Shown piece after piece: positions 8,667-17,482 of a stretch of 34,241 nucleotides of DNA. Numbering within the stretch: the stretch's first letter is position 1; every line of letters starts with the position of its first letter. Origin of the DNA: Thiodiazotropha sp037382065 (GTDB lineage Bacteria > Pseudomonadota > Gammaproteobacteria > Chromatiales > Chromatiaceae); assembly GCA_037382065.1 (NCBI GenBank), contig JARRQF010000018.1:1-34241 (forward strand). The letters are read 5' to 3'. The notes beneath the pieces were generated by a model that was not told the DNA's origin, made no database searches, and worked only from the letters and a program-made list of their open reading frames with translations. A program made the position numbers and the translations under genes.

Positions 8667-9527
8667 ATGGCGGGTGCAAAAGAGATCCGGACACAGATCG
8701 GTAGCATCAAAAATACGAGTAAGATCACCAAAGCAATGGAGATGGTGGCGGCTTCTAAGATGCGCAAGGCCCAGAGTCGCATGTCGGCAACACGCCCCTA
8801 TGCGGAGAAGATGCGTAATGTTATCGGGCATCTTTTTCATGCACATCCAGAGTATAAACATACCTTCATGATTGAACGTGAAGTGAAGCGTGTTGGCTAT
8901 ATTATCGTCTCCTCCGATCGGGGGCTCTGTGGCGGCTTGAATAACAACCTATTTCGCAAGCTGGTAAAAGAGCTGAAAGAGCATCGTGACGCAGGTATTG
9001 AAGTTGATTTCTGCACCATCGGCAGTAAAGCACACGGTTTTTTCGGGCGATTTGGCGGCAACATTGTCAGTCAGGCTGCGCATCTGGGCGACATGCCGCA
9101 TATTGAAGACCTTATCGGTACAGTCAAGGTTATGCTGGATAATTACTCGGAAGGCAAAATCGATCGCCTCTACGTCACATATAACGATTTCGTTAACACG
9201 ATGACTCAGAAACCGACCATTGAGCAGCTTGTGCCGATTCCACCTACTATGGAAGAGGAGCTTAAGCACCACTGGGATTACATCTATGAGCCAGATTCAA
9301 AAGAGGTGCTGGATAACCTGCTTGGCCGATATATAGAGTCCCTGGTCTATCAAGCTGTGGTTGAAAATGGTGCCTGTGAACAGTCCGCCAGGATGGTTGC
9401 AATGAAGTCAGCGTCTGATAATGCCAGCAACCTGATTGACGAACTGCAGTTGATCTACAATAAGGCACGCCAAGCAGCGATTACTCAGGAAATTTCTGAG
9501 ATCGTGGGCGGTGCCGCAGCCGTTTGA
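8667..9527 (+). CDS. atpG: F0F1 ATP synthase subunit gamma
   Basis: Gamma is the central rotor shaft. It has 286 residues against 287 in E. coli. The N-terminal helix starts MAGAKEIRTQIGSIKNTSKITKAMEMVAASKM, the C-terminal helix ends IDELQLIYNKARQAAITQEISEIVGGAAAV, and the central Rossmann-like domain contains SSDRGLCGGLN. The two terminal helices form the coiled coil inside the hexamer. Its place between atpA and atpD is standard. Confidence 0.98.
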   Translation: MAGAKEIRTQIGSIKNTSKITKAMEMVAASKMRKAQSRMSATRPYAEKMRNVIGHLFHAHPEYKHTFMIEREVKRVGYIIVSSDRGLCGGLNNNLFRKLVKELKEHRDAGIEVDFCTIGSKAHGFFGRFGGNIVSQAAHLGDMPHIEDLIGTVKVMLDNYSEGKIDRLYVTYNDFVNTMTQKPTIEQLVPIPPTMEEELKHHWDYIYEPDSKEVLDNLLGRYIESLVYQAVVENGACEQSARMVAMKSASDNASNLIDELQLIYNKARQAAITQEISEIVGGAAAV

Positions 9528-9599
9528 TGACTGAGAACATAACAGAATTTAGTTTTTTATCTTTTTGAGAGTCGCCTGGAGCGGCAAGAGGAACCAGAA

Positions 9600-10976
9600 A
9601 TGAGTTCGGGCAAAGTAGTTGAAATCATCGGCGCCGTGGTGGATGTACAGTTTCCCCGTGGCGAGATGCCTAAGGTCTACGAGGCACTCAAGATCGACGA
9701 GGCGAATCTCACCCTGGAAGTACAGCAGCAGCTGGGTGATGGTGTGGCAAGAGCCATTGCAATGGGATCGACTGACGGACTGAAGCGAGGCATTAGCGTC
9801 GAAGCAACAGGTGCACCAATCAGTATTCCTGTTGGTCAGGGCACCTTGGGTCGTATCATGGATGTCTTGGGTAACCAAATTGATCAGAAAGGCGACATTA
9901 AGGCCGATAAACTGATGCCGATCCATCGTGAGCCACCCAAGCTAGAAGATCAGTCAGTTACTACAGAGATCCTTGAGACTGGTATTAAGGTTATCGACCT
10001 GATTATGCCGATCGCTAAGGGTGGTAAGATTGGACTATTCGGTGGTGCTGGTGTAGGTAAGACCGTAACCCTGATGGAGCTGATCCGTAATATTGCGGCA
10101 GAGCACTCTGGCTTCTCAGTATTTGCTGGTGTGGGTGAACGTACTCGTGAAGGTAACGATTTTTATCATGAAATGATGGAGAGTAACGTTCTCGATAAAG
10201 TGGCCCTGGTTTATGGGCAGATGAATGAGCCTCCAGGTAACCGTCTTCGTGTAGCTCTGACAGGACTGACCATCGCCGAGAATTTCCGTGATGAAGGGCG
10301 TGATGTTTTGATGTTTGTCGATAACATCTACCGCTACACCCTTGCTGGAACCGAAGTATCTGCTTTGTTGGGGCGTATGCCTTCCGCAGTAGGTTATCAG
10401 CCAACGCTGGCTGAAGAGATGGGGGCTTTGCAAGAGCGTATTACTTCTACCAAGACCGGCTCGATCACCTCATTCCAGGCTGTCTATGTACCAGCTGATG
10501 ACTTGACTGATCCGTCACCAGCCACCACTTTTGCTCACCTTGATGCAACCCTGGTATTGTCTCGTCAGATTGCTGAGCTAGGTATCTACCCAGCGGTAGA
10601 TCCCCTCGATTCTACCTCGCGTATCCTCGACCCTAATGTCGTCGGTCAGGAGCACTATAACGTAGCACGTAATGTTCAGGGGACACTGCAACGTTATAAA
10701 GAGTTGAAAGACATTATCGCGATTCTGGGTATGGACGAACTTTCCGAAGAAGATAAACTGGTCGTACAACGTGCTCGTAAGATCCAGCGTTTCCTCTCAC
10801 AGCCTTTCTTTGTGGCAGAGGTGTTTACCGGTTCTCCCGGCAAATATGTTTCGTTAAAAGATACCATTACTGGTTTCAAGGCAATTGTTGATGGTGAGTA
10901 TGATCACTTGCCTGAGCAAGCCTTCTACATGGTCGGCAGTATCGAAGAAGCTGCTGAACGTGGTGGCAAGGGCTAA
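9600..10976 (+). CDS. atpD: F0F1 ATP synthase subunit beta (catalytic)
   Basis: Beta holds the catalytic sites that make ATP. It has 458 residues, typical for gammaproteobacteria. Motifs in order are an N-terminal barrel, P-loop GGAGVGKT (148-155), the GERTREGNDFYHEM segment with the catalytic glutamate, the DDLTDPSPATTFAHLDAT segment, and the DELSEED loop (about 379-385) that meets gamma and epsilon. An AGAGGA-type ribosome site lies ahead of the ATG within a 72-base gap after atpG, the longest gap inside the operon. Confidence 0.99.
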   Translation: MSSGKVVEIIGAVVDVQFPRGEMPKVYEALKIDEANLTLEVQQQLGDGVARAIAMGSTDGLKRGISVEATGAPISIPVGQGTLGRIMDVLGNQIDQKGDIKADKLMPIHREPPKLEDQSVTTEILETGIKVIDLIMPIAKGGKIGLFGGAGVGKTVTLMELIRNIAAEHSGFSVFAGVGERTREGNDFYHEMMESNVLDKVALVYGQMNEPPGNRLRVALTGLTIAENFRDEGRDVLMFVDNIYRYTLAGTEVSALLGRMPSAVGYQPTLAEEMGALQERITSTKTGSITSFQAVYVPADDLTDPSPATTFAHLDATLVLSRQIAELGIYPAVDPLDSTSRILDPNVVGQEHYNVARNVQGTLQRYKELKDIIAILGMDELSEEDKLVVQRARKIQRFLSQPFFVAEVFTGSPGKYVSLKDTITGFKAIVDGEYDHLPEQAFYMVGSIEEAAERGGKG

Positions 10977-10994
10977 TAGTCCAGGAGTTTAAAG

Positions 10995-11420
10995 ATGGCC
11001 ATGACAATTCATGTCGACATCGTCAGCGCCGAGGGTGAAATCTTCAGCGGCTTAGCTGAGATGGTCTATGCACCGGCGGTGATGGGTGAAGTAGGTATTG
11101 CGCCTCGCCATACGCCTTTGGTGAGCCAGTTGAAGCCAGGCGAAGTGCGTGTTGATACCGAAGGCAAAGGCATGCAACACTTCTATGTCTCTGGTGGCAT
11201 TCTTGAGGTTCAGCCACATGTGGTTACCGTGTTGGCGGATACAGCGATACGAGCTTCTGATCTTGATGAAGCCGCTGCACAAGATGCTAAACGACGTGCT
11301 GAAGAAGCTATGTCAGACCGCAGCGCAGAATTTGAATATGCCAAAGCTCAAGTTGAACTGGCCGAAGCGGTTGCGCAACTGCGTACTATTGAAAATATGC
11401 GCAAAGGCAAGCGTTCCTAA
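10995..11420 (+). CDS. atpC: F0F1 ATP synthase subunit epsilon
   Basis: Epsilon binds gamma and the c-ring and inhibits ATP hydrolysis when its C-terminal helices extend. It has 141 residues. The N-terminal beta-sandwich starts TIHVDIVSAEGEIFSG and includes GEVGIAPRHTPLVSQLKPGEVR. The C-terminal two-helix part (about 85-140) is Ala-rich and charged. It is the last gene of the operon, preceded by CAGGAG, and its stop is followed by a hairpin. Confidence 0.97.
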   Translation: MAMTIHVDIVSAEGEIFSGLAEMVYAPAVMGEVGIAPRHTPLVSQLKPGEVRVDTEGKGMQHFYVSGGILEVQPHVVTVLADTAIRASDLDEAAAQDAKRRAEEAMSDRSAEFEYAKAQVELAEAVAQLRTIENMRKGKRS

Positions 11421-11437
11421 ATCCTTCATCTTATTGT

Positions 11438-11457
11438 GGGCCTGAGTTCTTAGGCCC
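11438..11457 (+). terminator. Hairpin after atpC, possible terminator
   Basis: GGGCCT at 11438-11443 pairs with AGGCCC at 11452-11457. With one G-T and one A-T pair added, the stem is 8 pairs with loop GTTC. No run of T follows, so it may be only a partial terminator or an mRNA-stabilising structure. The next gene begins 18 bases later on the same strand. Confidence 0.45.
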
Positions 11458-11475
11458 CTATCTCACGTTGTAGAC

Positions 11476-11964
11476 ATGTCAAAAGAAATCATTAAAACCG
11501 GCAAGTTTGTGTCACTTACCTACTCTATATCTGATAAGGAAGGCAATGTTCTTGAGCAGAGTGATCTGCCAGTTTGTTATATTCATGGTGGCGAGACAGA
11601 GCTAATAGGTGGTATGGATCGTGCGGTTGCTGGTAAATCAGTGGGTGAAGAGGTTGTACTGACCCTCTCTCCAAAAGATGGTTTCGGCGAACACGACCCA
11701 GACATGACTTTTACTGATGATATCGAAAATGTCCCACCTGAATTTCGCCAACTTGGTGCAGAAGTGCAGATGCAGAATGAAGCGGGTGAAGTGAAGAGTT
11801 TTTATGTAACAAAGATTAAAAACGGTAAACTGACGGTTGACGGCAATCATCCCTTAGCAGGTAAGTCCTTGTTGGTTAAAGTTAAAATCTTAGAAGTCAG
11901 AGACGCCACAAAAGAAGATGCTATGCAGGTGGGCATGCCAGGGCAATCTCATACCATCAATTAA
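11476..11964 (+). CDS. FKBP-type peptidyl-prolyl isomerase, SlyD-like
   Basis: Probably a cytoplasmic peptidyl-prolyl cis/trans isomerase and chaperone of the SlyD/FkpB type. In its 162 residues an FKBP half-domain (GKFVSLTYSISDKEGNVLEQS, then GGETELIGGMDRAVAGKSVGEE) is followed by an insert-in-flap region (about 70-125) with PPEFRQLGAEVQMQNEAGE and NHPLAGKSLLVKVKILEVRDAT, the SlyD pattern. There is no signal peptide and no His/Cys-rich nickel-binding tail of the E. coli SlyD kind. It lies between the atp operon and glmU. No clear Shine-Dalgarno site precedes the ATG. The assignment to the family is firm, the exact subgroup is not. Confidence 0.9.
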   Translation: MSKEIIKTGKFVSLTYSISDKEGNVLEQSDLPVCYIHGGETELIGGMDRAVAGKSVGEEVVLTLSPKDGFGEHDPDMTFTDDIENVPPEFRQLGAEVQMQNEAGEVKSFYVTKIKNGKLTVDGNHPLAGKSLLVKVKILEVRDATKEDAMQVGMPGQSHTIN

Positions 11965-12091
11965 TGTCACAAACAGTCGGAATCTAAGGATAATTTGTGT
12001 AAAAAGTCTTCATCCATTTTAAGTTTTTTATGATTGTTGTACTCTGAGAAAAATCTTCACAATAAGTTGCTTGCGTTAAGGGGGTAGGAGG

Positions 12092-13462
12092 ATGCATTTT
12101 GGTGCACTGATATTAGCCGCAGGGCAAGGGACGCGAATGCGTTCCAGGATTCCAAAAGTGTTGCATAATCTTGCCGGAAAGCCACTCCTCTCTCATGTCA
12201 TAGAGACAGCACGTAGCATCAATCCCAATCAGATATCGATCATCTACGGACATGGTGGTGAGGAAGTACCTACCCGACTGGCTGCGGAAGATCTGCAATG
12301 GATTGAACAAACCGAACAATTGGGTACTGGGCACGCCGTGATTCAGGCCCTGCCCTGTCTTCAGAGGGTTGATCAGGTATTGATTCTGTATGGTGATGTG
12401 CCACTGATCAGTGGATCAACACTGGTCAGCCTGCTGAGCTGTCTAAATAGCTGTGATCTGGCGTTACTAACGATGGATCTGCCCAATCCAACTGGCTATG
12501 GCCGGATTGTACGAGATCGGGAAGACCGCATTAGTCGAATTGTTGAACAAAAAGACGCAACCGAGCGCGAGTTGGATATTACCGAAATCAATACCGGCAT
12601 CATGGCCGTTAGCAGACCCCGCCTTCAAGCTTGGCTATCCAGGATAGATAATAACAATGCCCAGAAAGAGTACTATCTAACCGACATCATTGCCCTTGCC
12701 GTAGAGGATGGGGTCAATATTCAGGCTGTTCATCCCAATAGTGAAGAAGAGGTCATGGGTGTGAACGACCGTGTACAGCTCGCCCATCTGGAGCGTTACT
12801 TTCATCGCCAACAGGCAGATAATCTAATGCAATCTGGTGTTACGTTGGCTGATCCTAAACGGCTTGATATCCGGGGCAACTTAAAGACTGGGCAGGATGT
12901 CTATATCGACTGCAATGTGATTATTGAAGGGGATGTTCAACTTGCTGATGGGGTGAGGGTTGGCCCAAATGTCCTGTTAAAGAATTGCACCATTGGGGAA
13001 GAGACTCAGATATTCGCCAATAGTGTCCTGGAAGAGGCGCAGATTGGTAGCGGATGCCGAATAGGCCCTTTTGCACGAGTCAGACCCGAAAGCCAAATCG
13101 CCGATCACGTACATATCGGAAACTTCGTTGAGATTAAAAAAAGTCAGGTTGCAGATGGTAGCAAAATCAATCATCTGAGCTATATCGGAGACACCGAAGT
13201 GGGACAGAAGGTGAATGTTGGGGCCGGAACCATTACCTGCAACTACGACGGAGCCAATAAGCACCGTACCATCATAGGTAATGGCGCATTTATTGGCTCA
13301 GATACGCAGTTGGTTGCCCCCGTTACTGTAGGAGAGGGAGCCACTATCGGTGCTGGCTCGACGATTACAAAAGATACCCCAGCCGGAAAACTAACACTGA
13401 GTCGCTCCAAACAGATGACCCTTGACGATTGGCAGCGTCCTATAAAAAAACCAAAAACGTAG
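12092..13462 (+). CDS. glmU: Bifunctional GlmU: GlcN-1-P acetyltransferase / GlcNAc-1-P uridyltransferase
   Basis: GlmU acetylates glucosamine-1-phosphate and then uridylates it to UDP-GlcNAc, the precursor of peptidoglycan and lipopolysaccharide. It has 456 residues, as in E. coli. The N-terminal pyrophosphorylase domain has the signature LILAAGQGTRMRSRIPKVLH (6-25) and later GTGHAVIQALP and YGDVPLI. The C-terminal left-handed beta-helix (about 255-430) shows hexapeptide repeats and the acetyltransferase region GNFVEIKKSQVADGSKINHL. A purine-rich GGGGGTAGGAGG directly precedes the ATG. glmS follows 19 bases later, so the two are probably cotranscribed. Confidence 0.97.
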   Translation: MHFGALILAAGQGTRMRSRIPKVLHNLAGKPLLSHVIETARSINPNQISIIYGHGGEEVPTRLAAEDLQWIEQTEQLGTGHAVIQALPCLQRVDQVLILYGDVPLISGSTLVSLLSCLNSCDLALLTMDLPNPTGYGRIVRDREDRISRIVEQKDATERELDITEINTGIMAVSRPRLQAWLSRIDNNNAQKEYYLTDIIALAVEDGVNIQAVHPNSEEEVMGVNDRVQLAHLERYFHRQQADNLMQSGVTLADPKRLDIRGNLKTGQDVYIDCNVIIEGDVQLADGVRVGPNVLLKNCTIGEETQIFANSVLEEAQIGSGCRIGPFARVRPESQIADHVHIGNFVEIKKSQVADGSKINHLSYIGDTEVGQKVNVGAGTITCNYDGANKHRTIIGNGAFIGSDTQLVAPVTVGEGATIGAGSTITKDTPAGKLTLSRSKQMTLDDWQRPIKKPKT

Positions 13463-13481
13463 GTTAGCAGGAGAATAAGCT

Positions 13482-15308
13482 ATGTGTGGCATTGTTGGTG
13501 GTATCTCGCATCAGGATGTGGTGCCAATCCTCATGGAAGGCTTAAAGCGCCTGGAGTACCGGGGTTATGACTCGGCGGGTGTGGCAGTATTAGATGATCA
13601 ACAACATCTACAGCGTATTAGATCTGTGGGCAAAGTCGCCAGCTTGAAAGGACTCATCGACCAGGCTGAACTGACCAGCCGACTGGGTATCGCTCATACC
13701 CGTTGGGCTACCCATGGTATGCCATCGGAGAGAAACGCCCATCCACATATGAGTGGTGAACAGGTTGCGATAGTGCATAACGGCATTATCGAAAACTATG
13801 CAACCTTGAGAGAAGAGCTAACGGCGAAGGGCTATGCCTTTACCTCCGAGACCGATACCGAAGTCATTGCCCACCTTCTTGCCGACACCATGAAGTCAGA
13901 GCCCGATCTCGTTAAGGCTATCCGAAGCGCCTCGCAAAAACTGGTTGGTGCCTATGGCCTTGCTGCGGTCAGTCCTGACGATCCAGATCAGATGGTTGTA
14001 ATCAGAGCGGGCAGCCCCTTGGTTATTGGTGTGGGTGAGAATGAGAATTTCATTGCCTCAGATGTTTTCGCCCTACTGCCGGTCACCCAGCGTTTTATGT
14101 TTCTTGAAGAGGGTGACCTGGCCCATATCACGAGAGAGAAAGTCAGCGTATTTGATATCAACGGAGCAGCCGTTGAACGTGAAGTGCGCACCTCAGAGGT
14201 TTCCGCAGAAAATGCCGAAAAGGGTCCCTACCAACACTACATGCTCAAAGAGATATTTGAGCAGCCAGCTGTCATCGCTGAAACCTTAGAAGGGCGTATC
14301 TACAAAGGTCGATTGCTCGAAGAGGCTTTTGGTTATGAAGCAAAACGGCTTCTGGATATGACGCAGAATGTTCACATAGTGGCTTGTGGTACCAGCTACC
14401 ATGCTGGGCTGGTAGCACGCTACTGGCTTGAAGAGATTGGAGTCCATTGCAGTGTCGAGGTAGCGAGTGAATTCCGCTACCGCCAAGTTGTCGTACCAGA
14501 CAATACCCTATTTGTCACCATCACCCAGTCGGGTGAAACCGCCGATACCCTAGCAGCATTGCGAGGCGCGGATTCGAAGGGTTATCTCGGCAGTCTCGTT
14601 ATCTGCAACGTTCCCGAAAGCTCACTGGTGCGAGAGTCCGATGTTGCCTTGATGACAAGAGCCGGACCAGAAATCGGAGTTGCCTCAACCAAGGCCTTCA
14701 CCACACAACTGGTAGCACTGAGACTATTGACGCTCGCATTAGCTAAACGCTGTGGTATGACTGCAGAACGAGAGCGTGAATTAGTTGATGAGCTACACGC
14801 CCTTCCCCGCCAGGTTGAAGTGATTCTTAACCTAAGCGACGCCATTAAAGAGATGGCGAAATCCTTCGCCGATCGCCATAATGCCCTCTTTCTGGGTCGG
14901 GGCTGCTTCTATCCAATAGCGATGGAAGGTGCACTCAAGCTTAAAGAGATCTCCTACATACACGCCGAAGCCTATCCCGCAGGCGAGTTAAAGCATGGTC
15001 CATTGGCACTGGTCGATGCAGAAATGCCAGTTATCTGTGCCCTGCCCGATGACCCACTGCTAGAAAAGGTGATTTCAAATCTCCAAGAAGTCCGAGCACG
15101 AGGCGGAGAGCTATTCCTATTCAGCGATCACAAAGTAAAGATAGGTCTAGACCACTATCAAAATCTGACTCTTTCTGATATCTACCCCTCAACAGCCCCC
15201 ATTGTCTATAGCATTCCCTTGCAGTTGCTTGCCTATCATGTAGCTGTATTGAAAGGTACAGATGTGGATCAGCCGCGTAATTTAGCGAAATCGGTGACGG
15301 TAGAGTAG
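13482..15308 (+). CDS. glmS: Glucosamine-6-phosphate synthase (isomerising)
   Basis: GlmS converts fructose-6-phosphate and glutamine to glucosamine-6-phosphate, the first step to UDP-GlcNAc. It has 608 residues, about the E. coli length (609). The N-terminal glutaminase domain begins MCGIVGG, so Cys2 becomes the catalytic N-terminal cysteine, and has HTRWATHG and GIIENYATLREEL. Two SIS sugar-isomerase domains follow, with TQSGETADTLAALRGAD and the C-terminal tail DVDQPRNLAKSVTVE that closes the active site. No GlmS ribozyme features were seen upstream; the 19-base gap to glmU leaves no room for one. Confidence 0.98.
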   Translation: MCGIVGGISHQDVVPILMEGLKRLEYRGYDSAGVAVLDDQQHLQRIRSVGKVASLKGLIDQAELTSRLGIAHTRWATHGMPSERNAHPHMSGEQVAIVHNGIIENYATLREELTAKGYAFTSETDTEVIAHLLADTMKSEPDLVKAIRSASQKLVGAYGLAAVSPDDPDQMVVIRAGSPLVIGVGENENFIASDVFALLPVTQRFMFLEEGDLAHITREKVSVFDINGAAVEREVRTSEVSAENAEKGPYQHYMLKEIFEQPAVIAETLEGRIYKGRLLEEAFGYEAKRLLDMTQNVHIVACGTSYHAGLVARYWLEEIGVHCSVEVASEFRYRQVVVPDNTLFVTITQSGETADTLAALRGADSKGYLGSLVICNVPESSLVRESDVALMTRAGPEIGVASTKAFTTQLVALRLLTLALAKRCGMTAERERELVDELHALPRQVEVILNLSDAIKEMAKSFADRHNALFLGRGCFYPIAMEGALKLKEISYIHAEAYPAGELKHGPLALVDAEMPVICALPDDPLLEKVISNLQEVRARGGELFLFSDHKVKIGLDHYQNLTLSDIYPSTAPIVYSIPLQLLAYHVAVLKGTDVDQPRNLAKSVTVE

Positions 15309-15577
15309 CGATATTACCTGCATAAGCTTACTGTGTGGCACCCAACAGGGTTCGAACCCCGCATCCCCTCTCCCCTTGGAGGGTATCGCAAAAGTCGTAG
15401 GGTGGGGCTCTGTCCCACCATTAAAGGATGAAATGTAGGATGCGGTGAGCGGTGCGAACCGCATCAATAGTGCTGAGGCAGAGGCGTTGACATGACTAGG
15501 AATAGATTATGGAAAATGTTATCCACTGACCCTAATACCCAACTAAGCAAGTTAACGAGTCTTGTGACCTCTCTTCG
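15309..15577. other. Convergent intergenic region with repeat fragments
   Basis: This lies between glmS and the DUF3299 gene, which end towards each other. It contains a perfect 12-base palindrome GGGTTCGAACCC (15348-15359) that resembles a tRNA T-arm, a hairpin GGTGGG/CCCACC (15401-15406 with 15414-15419), and a dispersed palindromic repeat (15435-15470, listed separately). No T-rich terminator was found. Confidence 0.6.
15435..15470 (+). repeat. Palindromic dispersed repeat, copy 1
   Basis: A 36-base unit with stem GATGCGGT (15439-15446) / ACCGCATC (15458-15465) and an 11-base loop. Its reverse complement occurs without a mismatch at 25196-25231, about 9.8 kb away. More diverged relatives lie at about 25155-25182 and 25332-25360. 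It behaves as a REP-like mobile palindrome. The loop also contains GGTGCGAACC. Confidence 0.8.
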
Positions 15578-16210
15578 TTACTCGTTGTAGGGGGTTACGC
15601 TGGCATCCTCCAAGCGGTAGCCAGCCTCCGCCAACTCGCTCGATAGATGCTCGACACGCATGGTGCCCGTCACCCATACTGTATCAAAGAGTCGACCATT
15701 GAATGCTGTACCTTCTCGTGTCAGGACATGAACGGTCTGATTAGCGGGCGGAGGTGGAACATGGATGCATGCACCGTAGTACGGCACCAGAAGAAACTGA
15801 GCCATCTTTTTAGTGTCCATCTCGAGCGGCACCACAAAACCAGGGAGCTTGACCCGCTCTCCCTCAAGCGCCGGCACAATGGGTGCCTGACTCCACAGAG
15901 CCTTGAGCTTTTCGAGGAGTTGCTGTGCACGTGGGTCATCATCGCTGAGTTCGTTGGCGTTGTACTGCTCCATTAAGGTCTCTGGTCGCCAGTCATCTGG
16001 AATCAGAGTATCCCAGTTGATCTCTCGGACATCCGATTCACCAGTTTTATCCAGTATCTCGCTATGTGCGACTTTCTTATCACCGGGTGTCTGTGGGATT
16101 TCCGCTTGCAAGACCGGTGCAGATGGTACTTTTTTGTCATCTAGTTGGTCACATCCGTTAAGCGTCATCGCCCCCACGATAGCAAGTGATAAAAAAAGCC
16201 ATTTACGCAT
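15578..16210 (-). CDS. DUF3299 lipoprotein of a zinc-responsive ABC cluster
   Basis: A 210-residue predicted lipoprotein with lipobox LNGC (Cys20). The body matches the DUF3299 pattern: VKLPGFVVPLE, then FLLVPYYGACIHVPPPPANQ, which has a Cys-x-His pair that could bind metal. It is the last gene of a minus-strand run after an FtsX-like permease (9-base gap) and an ABC ATPase. The trio ATPase-permease-DUF3299 corresponds to Pseudomonas aeruginosa PA4064-PA4066, a known Zur-repressed, zinc-starvation-induced operon. A role in zinc homeostasis is therefore likely, but the biochemical job is unknown. The His-rich PA4063-type partner is not present here. Confidence 0.8.
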   Translation of the reverse strand: MRKWLFLSLAIVGAMTLNGCDQLDDKKVPSAPVLQAEIPQTPGDKKVAHSEILDKTGESDVREINWDTLIPDDWRPETLMEQYNANELSDDDPRAQQLLEKLKALWSQAPIVPALEGERVKLPGFVVPLEMDTKKMAQFLLVPYYGACIHVPPPPANQTVHVLTREGTAFNGRLFDTVWVTGTMRVEHLSSELAEAGYRLEDASVTPYNE

Positions 16211-16219
16211 GATCGATCT

Positions 16220-17479
16220 TTATACCCGTACCGACAAACCGTCGGCAAGTGACAACCGGTAGGCCCGGTAGCTGGGGATGCTACCTACAAGGAATCCCGC
16301 GCCTACGATAGTACTAAGCAGTATCCACTCGTAAGGGGAAAGAGCGCCGAGTTCGATAAAAATTCCGAAGCGGCTCTCGATGATTGGCTGCCCGGCGAGC
16401 AGCAGCAGGTAGAGTAGCGCCATACCCAGTAATACGCCGAGCAGCGTGAGAAAACCGGCTTCACCCATGATCAACGCAAACACATGACCGGGGCGTGCGC
16501 CAACCGAGCGTAGAATGGCCATTTCTCGGCGGCGCTCATTAAGACTTGTTAACAGGGCAGTCAGCATGCCGAATAATCCGACAAGCACAACGAACGCTGA
16601 AACGATGAGCAGGGCATTTTCGGCAATACCGATCAGGTTCCACAATTGGCTGAGCGCTACACCGGGCAGGATCGCCGACAATGGCTCCTCAGGGTAGTCG
16701 TTAATGAAGCGCTGCACCTGGAAAGTGGCAACTTTCGATTTCAAGCCCACAAGAGCCGCCGTGATTGCCTTGGGCGTAAGGTCCATTGTACGTGCCTGTT
16801 CCGCAGAGACCGATACGCCTGGGATGGGCGCCCCGCTCTGCCAATCGACATGGATGGCTTCAATTGCCTCAAGGCTGACGTGTACCGTGCGATCGACCGG
16901 AGTCCCTGTGCGTGCGAGTATGCCTGACACGCGAAAGGGTTTATTCTCGTGTCGTGCAAAGCTGACGTCACTCGCACCATGGGCGACGATGATTGAATCA
17001 CTTATCTTGTAACCCAGTTTGTCGGCCACCTCAGCGCCGAGAACTGCGTCATAGAGGTCAGAGAATGGTTGTCCTTTAGTGATCTCCAGTTGGCGATTAT
17101 GTGCATAACGATAGTGTTCAAAGTAGCCTGGTGTCGTGCCTAGAACACGAAATCCGCGATGTGAGTCACCAAGAGAGATTGGCACGGACCAGGCCACTTT
17201 CAAAAGCGCAGCGATATCCTGGTAGCTTTTCCATGAGATGTTGTTTGTTGCGTCACCAATCCGGAACACCGTGTAGAGTAACAGTGGCACTGGCCCGCTA
17301 CGCGCACCGACAATCAGATCGGTTCCCGACAAGGTATTCGCAAAACTCTCACGCGCTTCAGTGCGTAGCCGCTCAACACCGATTAGCAGCGCCACGCTCA
17401 GTGCAATCGAGATGATGGTCAATAGGGCCGTGAATCGCCGGTTCAGCAAACTCTGCCATGCCATAGAAAAAATCGCCAC
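16220..17479 (-). CDS. ABC transporter permease, FtsX/MacB type
   Basis: A 419-residue inner-membrane protein. It has one N-terminal helix (about 15-35, FTALLTIISIALSVALLIGVERL), a large periplasmic domain (about 40-285), and an FtsX domain with three C-terminal helices (about 295-320, 340-365 and 385-405) including SLNERRREMAILRSVGARPGHVF, the typical cytoplasmic loop. This is the MacB/LolCE mechanotransmission architecture rather than an importer. It is the PA4065-like member of the zinc-responsive cluster. The start is GTG 17479, 3 bases after the ATPase stop; ATG 17464 (MAWQSLLNRR) is an alternative. Confidence 0.88.
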   Translation of the reverse strand: MAIFSMAWQSLLNRRFTALLTIISIALSVALLIGVERLRTEARESFANTLSGTDLIVGARSGPVPLLLYTVFRIGDATNNISWKSYQDIAALLKVAWSVPISLGDSHRGFRVLGTTPGYFEHYRYAHNRQLEITKGQPFSDLYDAVLGAEVADKLGYKISDSIIVAHGASDVSFARHENKPFRVSGILARTGTPVDRTVHVSLEAIEAIHVDWQSGAPIPGVSVSAEQARTMDLTPKAITAALVGLKSKVATFQVQRFINDYPEEPLSAILPGVALSQLWNLIGIAENALLIVSAFVVLVGLFGMLTALLTSLNERRREMAILRSVGARPGHVFALIMGEAGFLTLLGVLLGMALLYLLLLAGQPIIESRFGIFIELGALSPYEWILLSTIVGAGFLVGSIPSYRAYRLSLADGLSVRV

Positions 17480-17482
17480 GGC

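Noticed and set aside
13463..13481. glmS ribozyme
   Set aside because: Only 19 bases separate glmU and glmS, and the ribozyme is a Gram-positive feature.
15309..15345. Tn7-type insertion behind glmS
   Set aside because: The site just after glmS is the classic attTn7 position, but no Tn7-like ends or tns genes were seen there.
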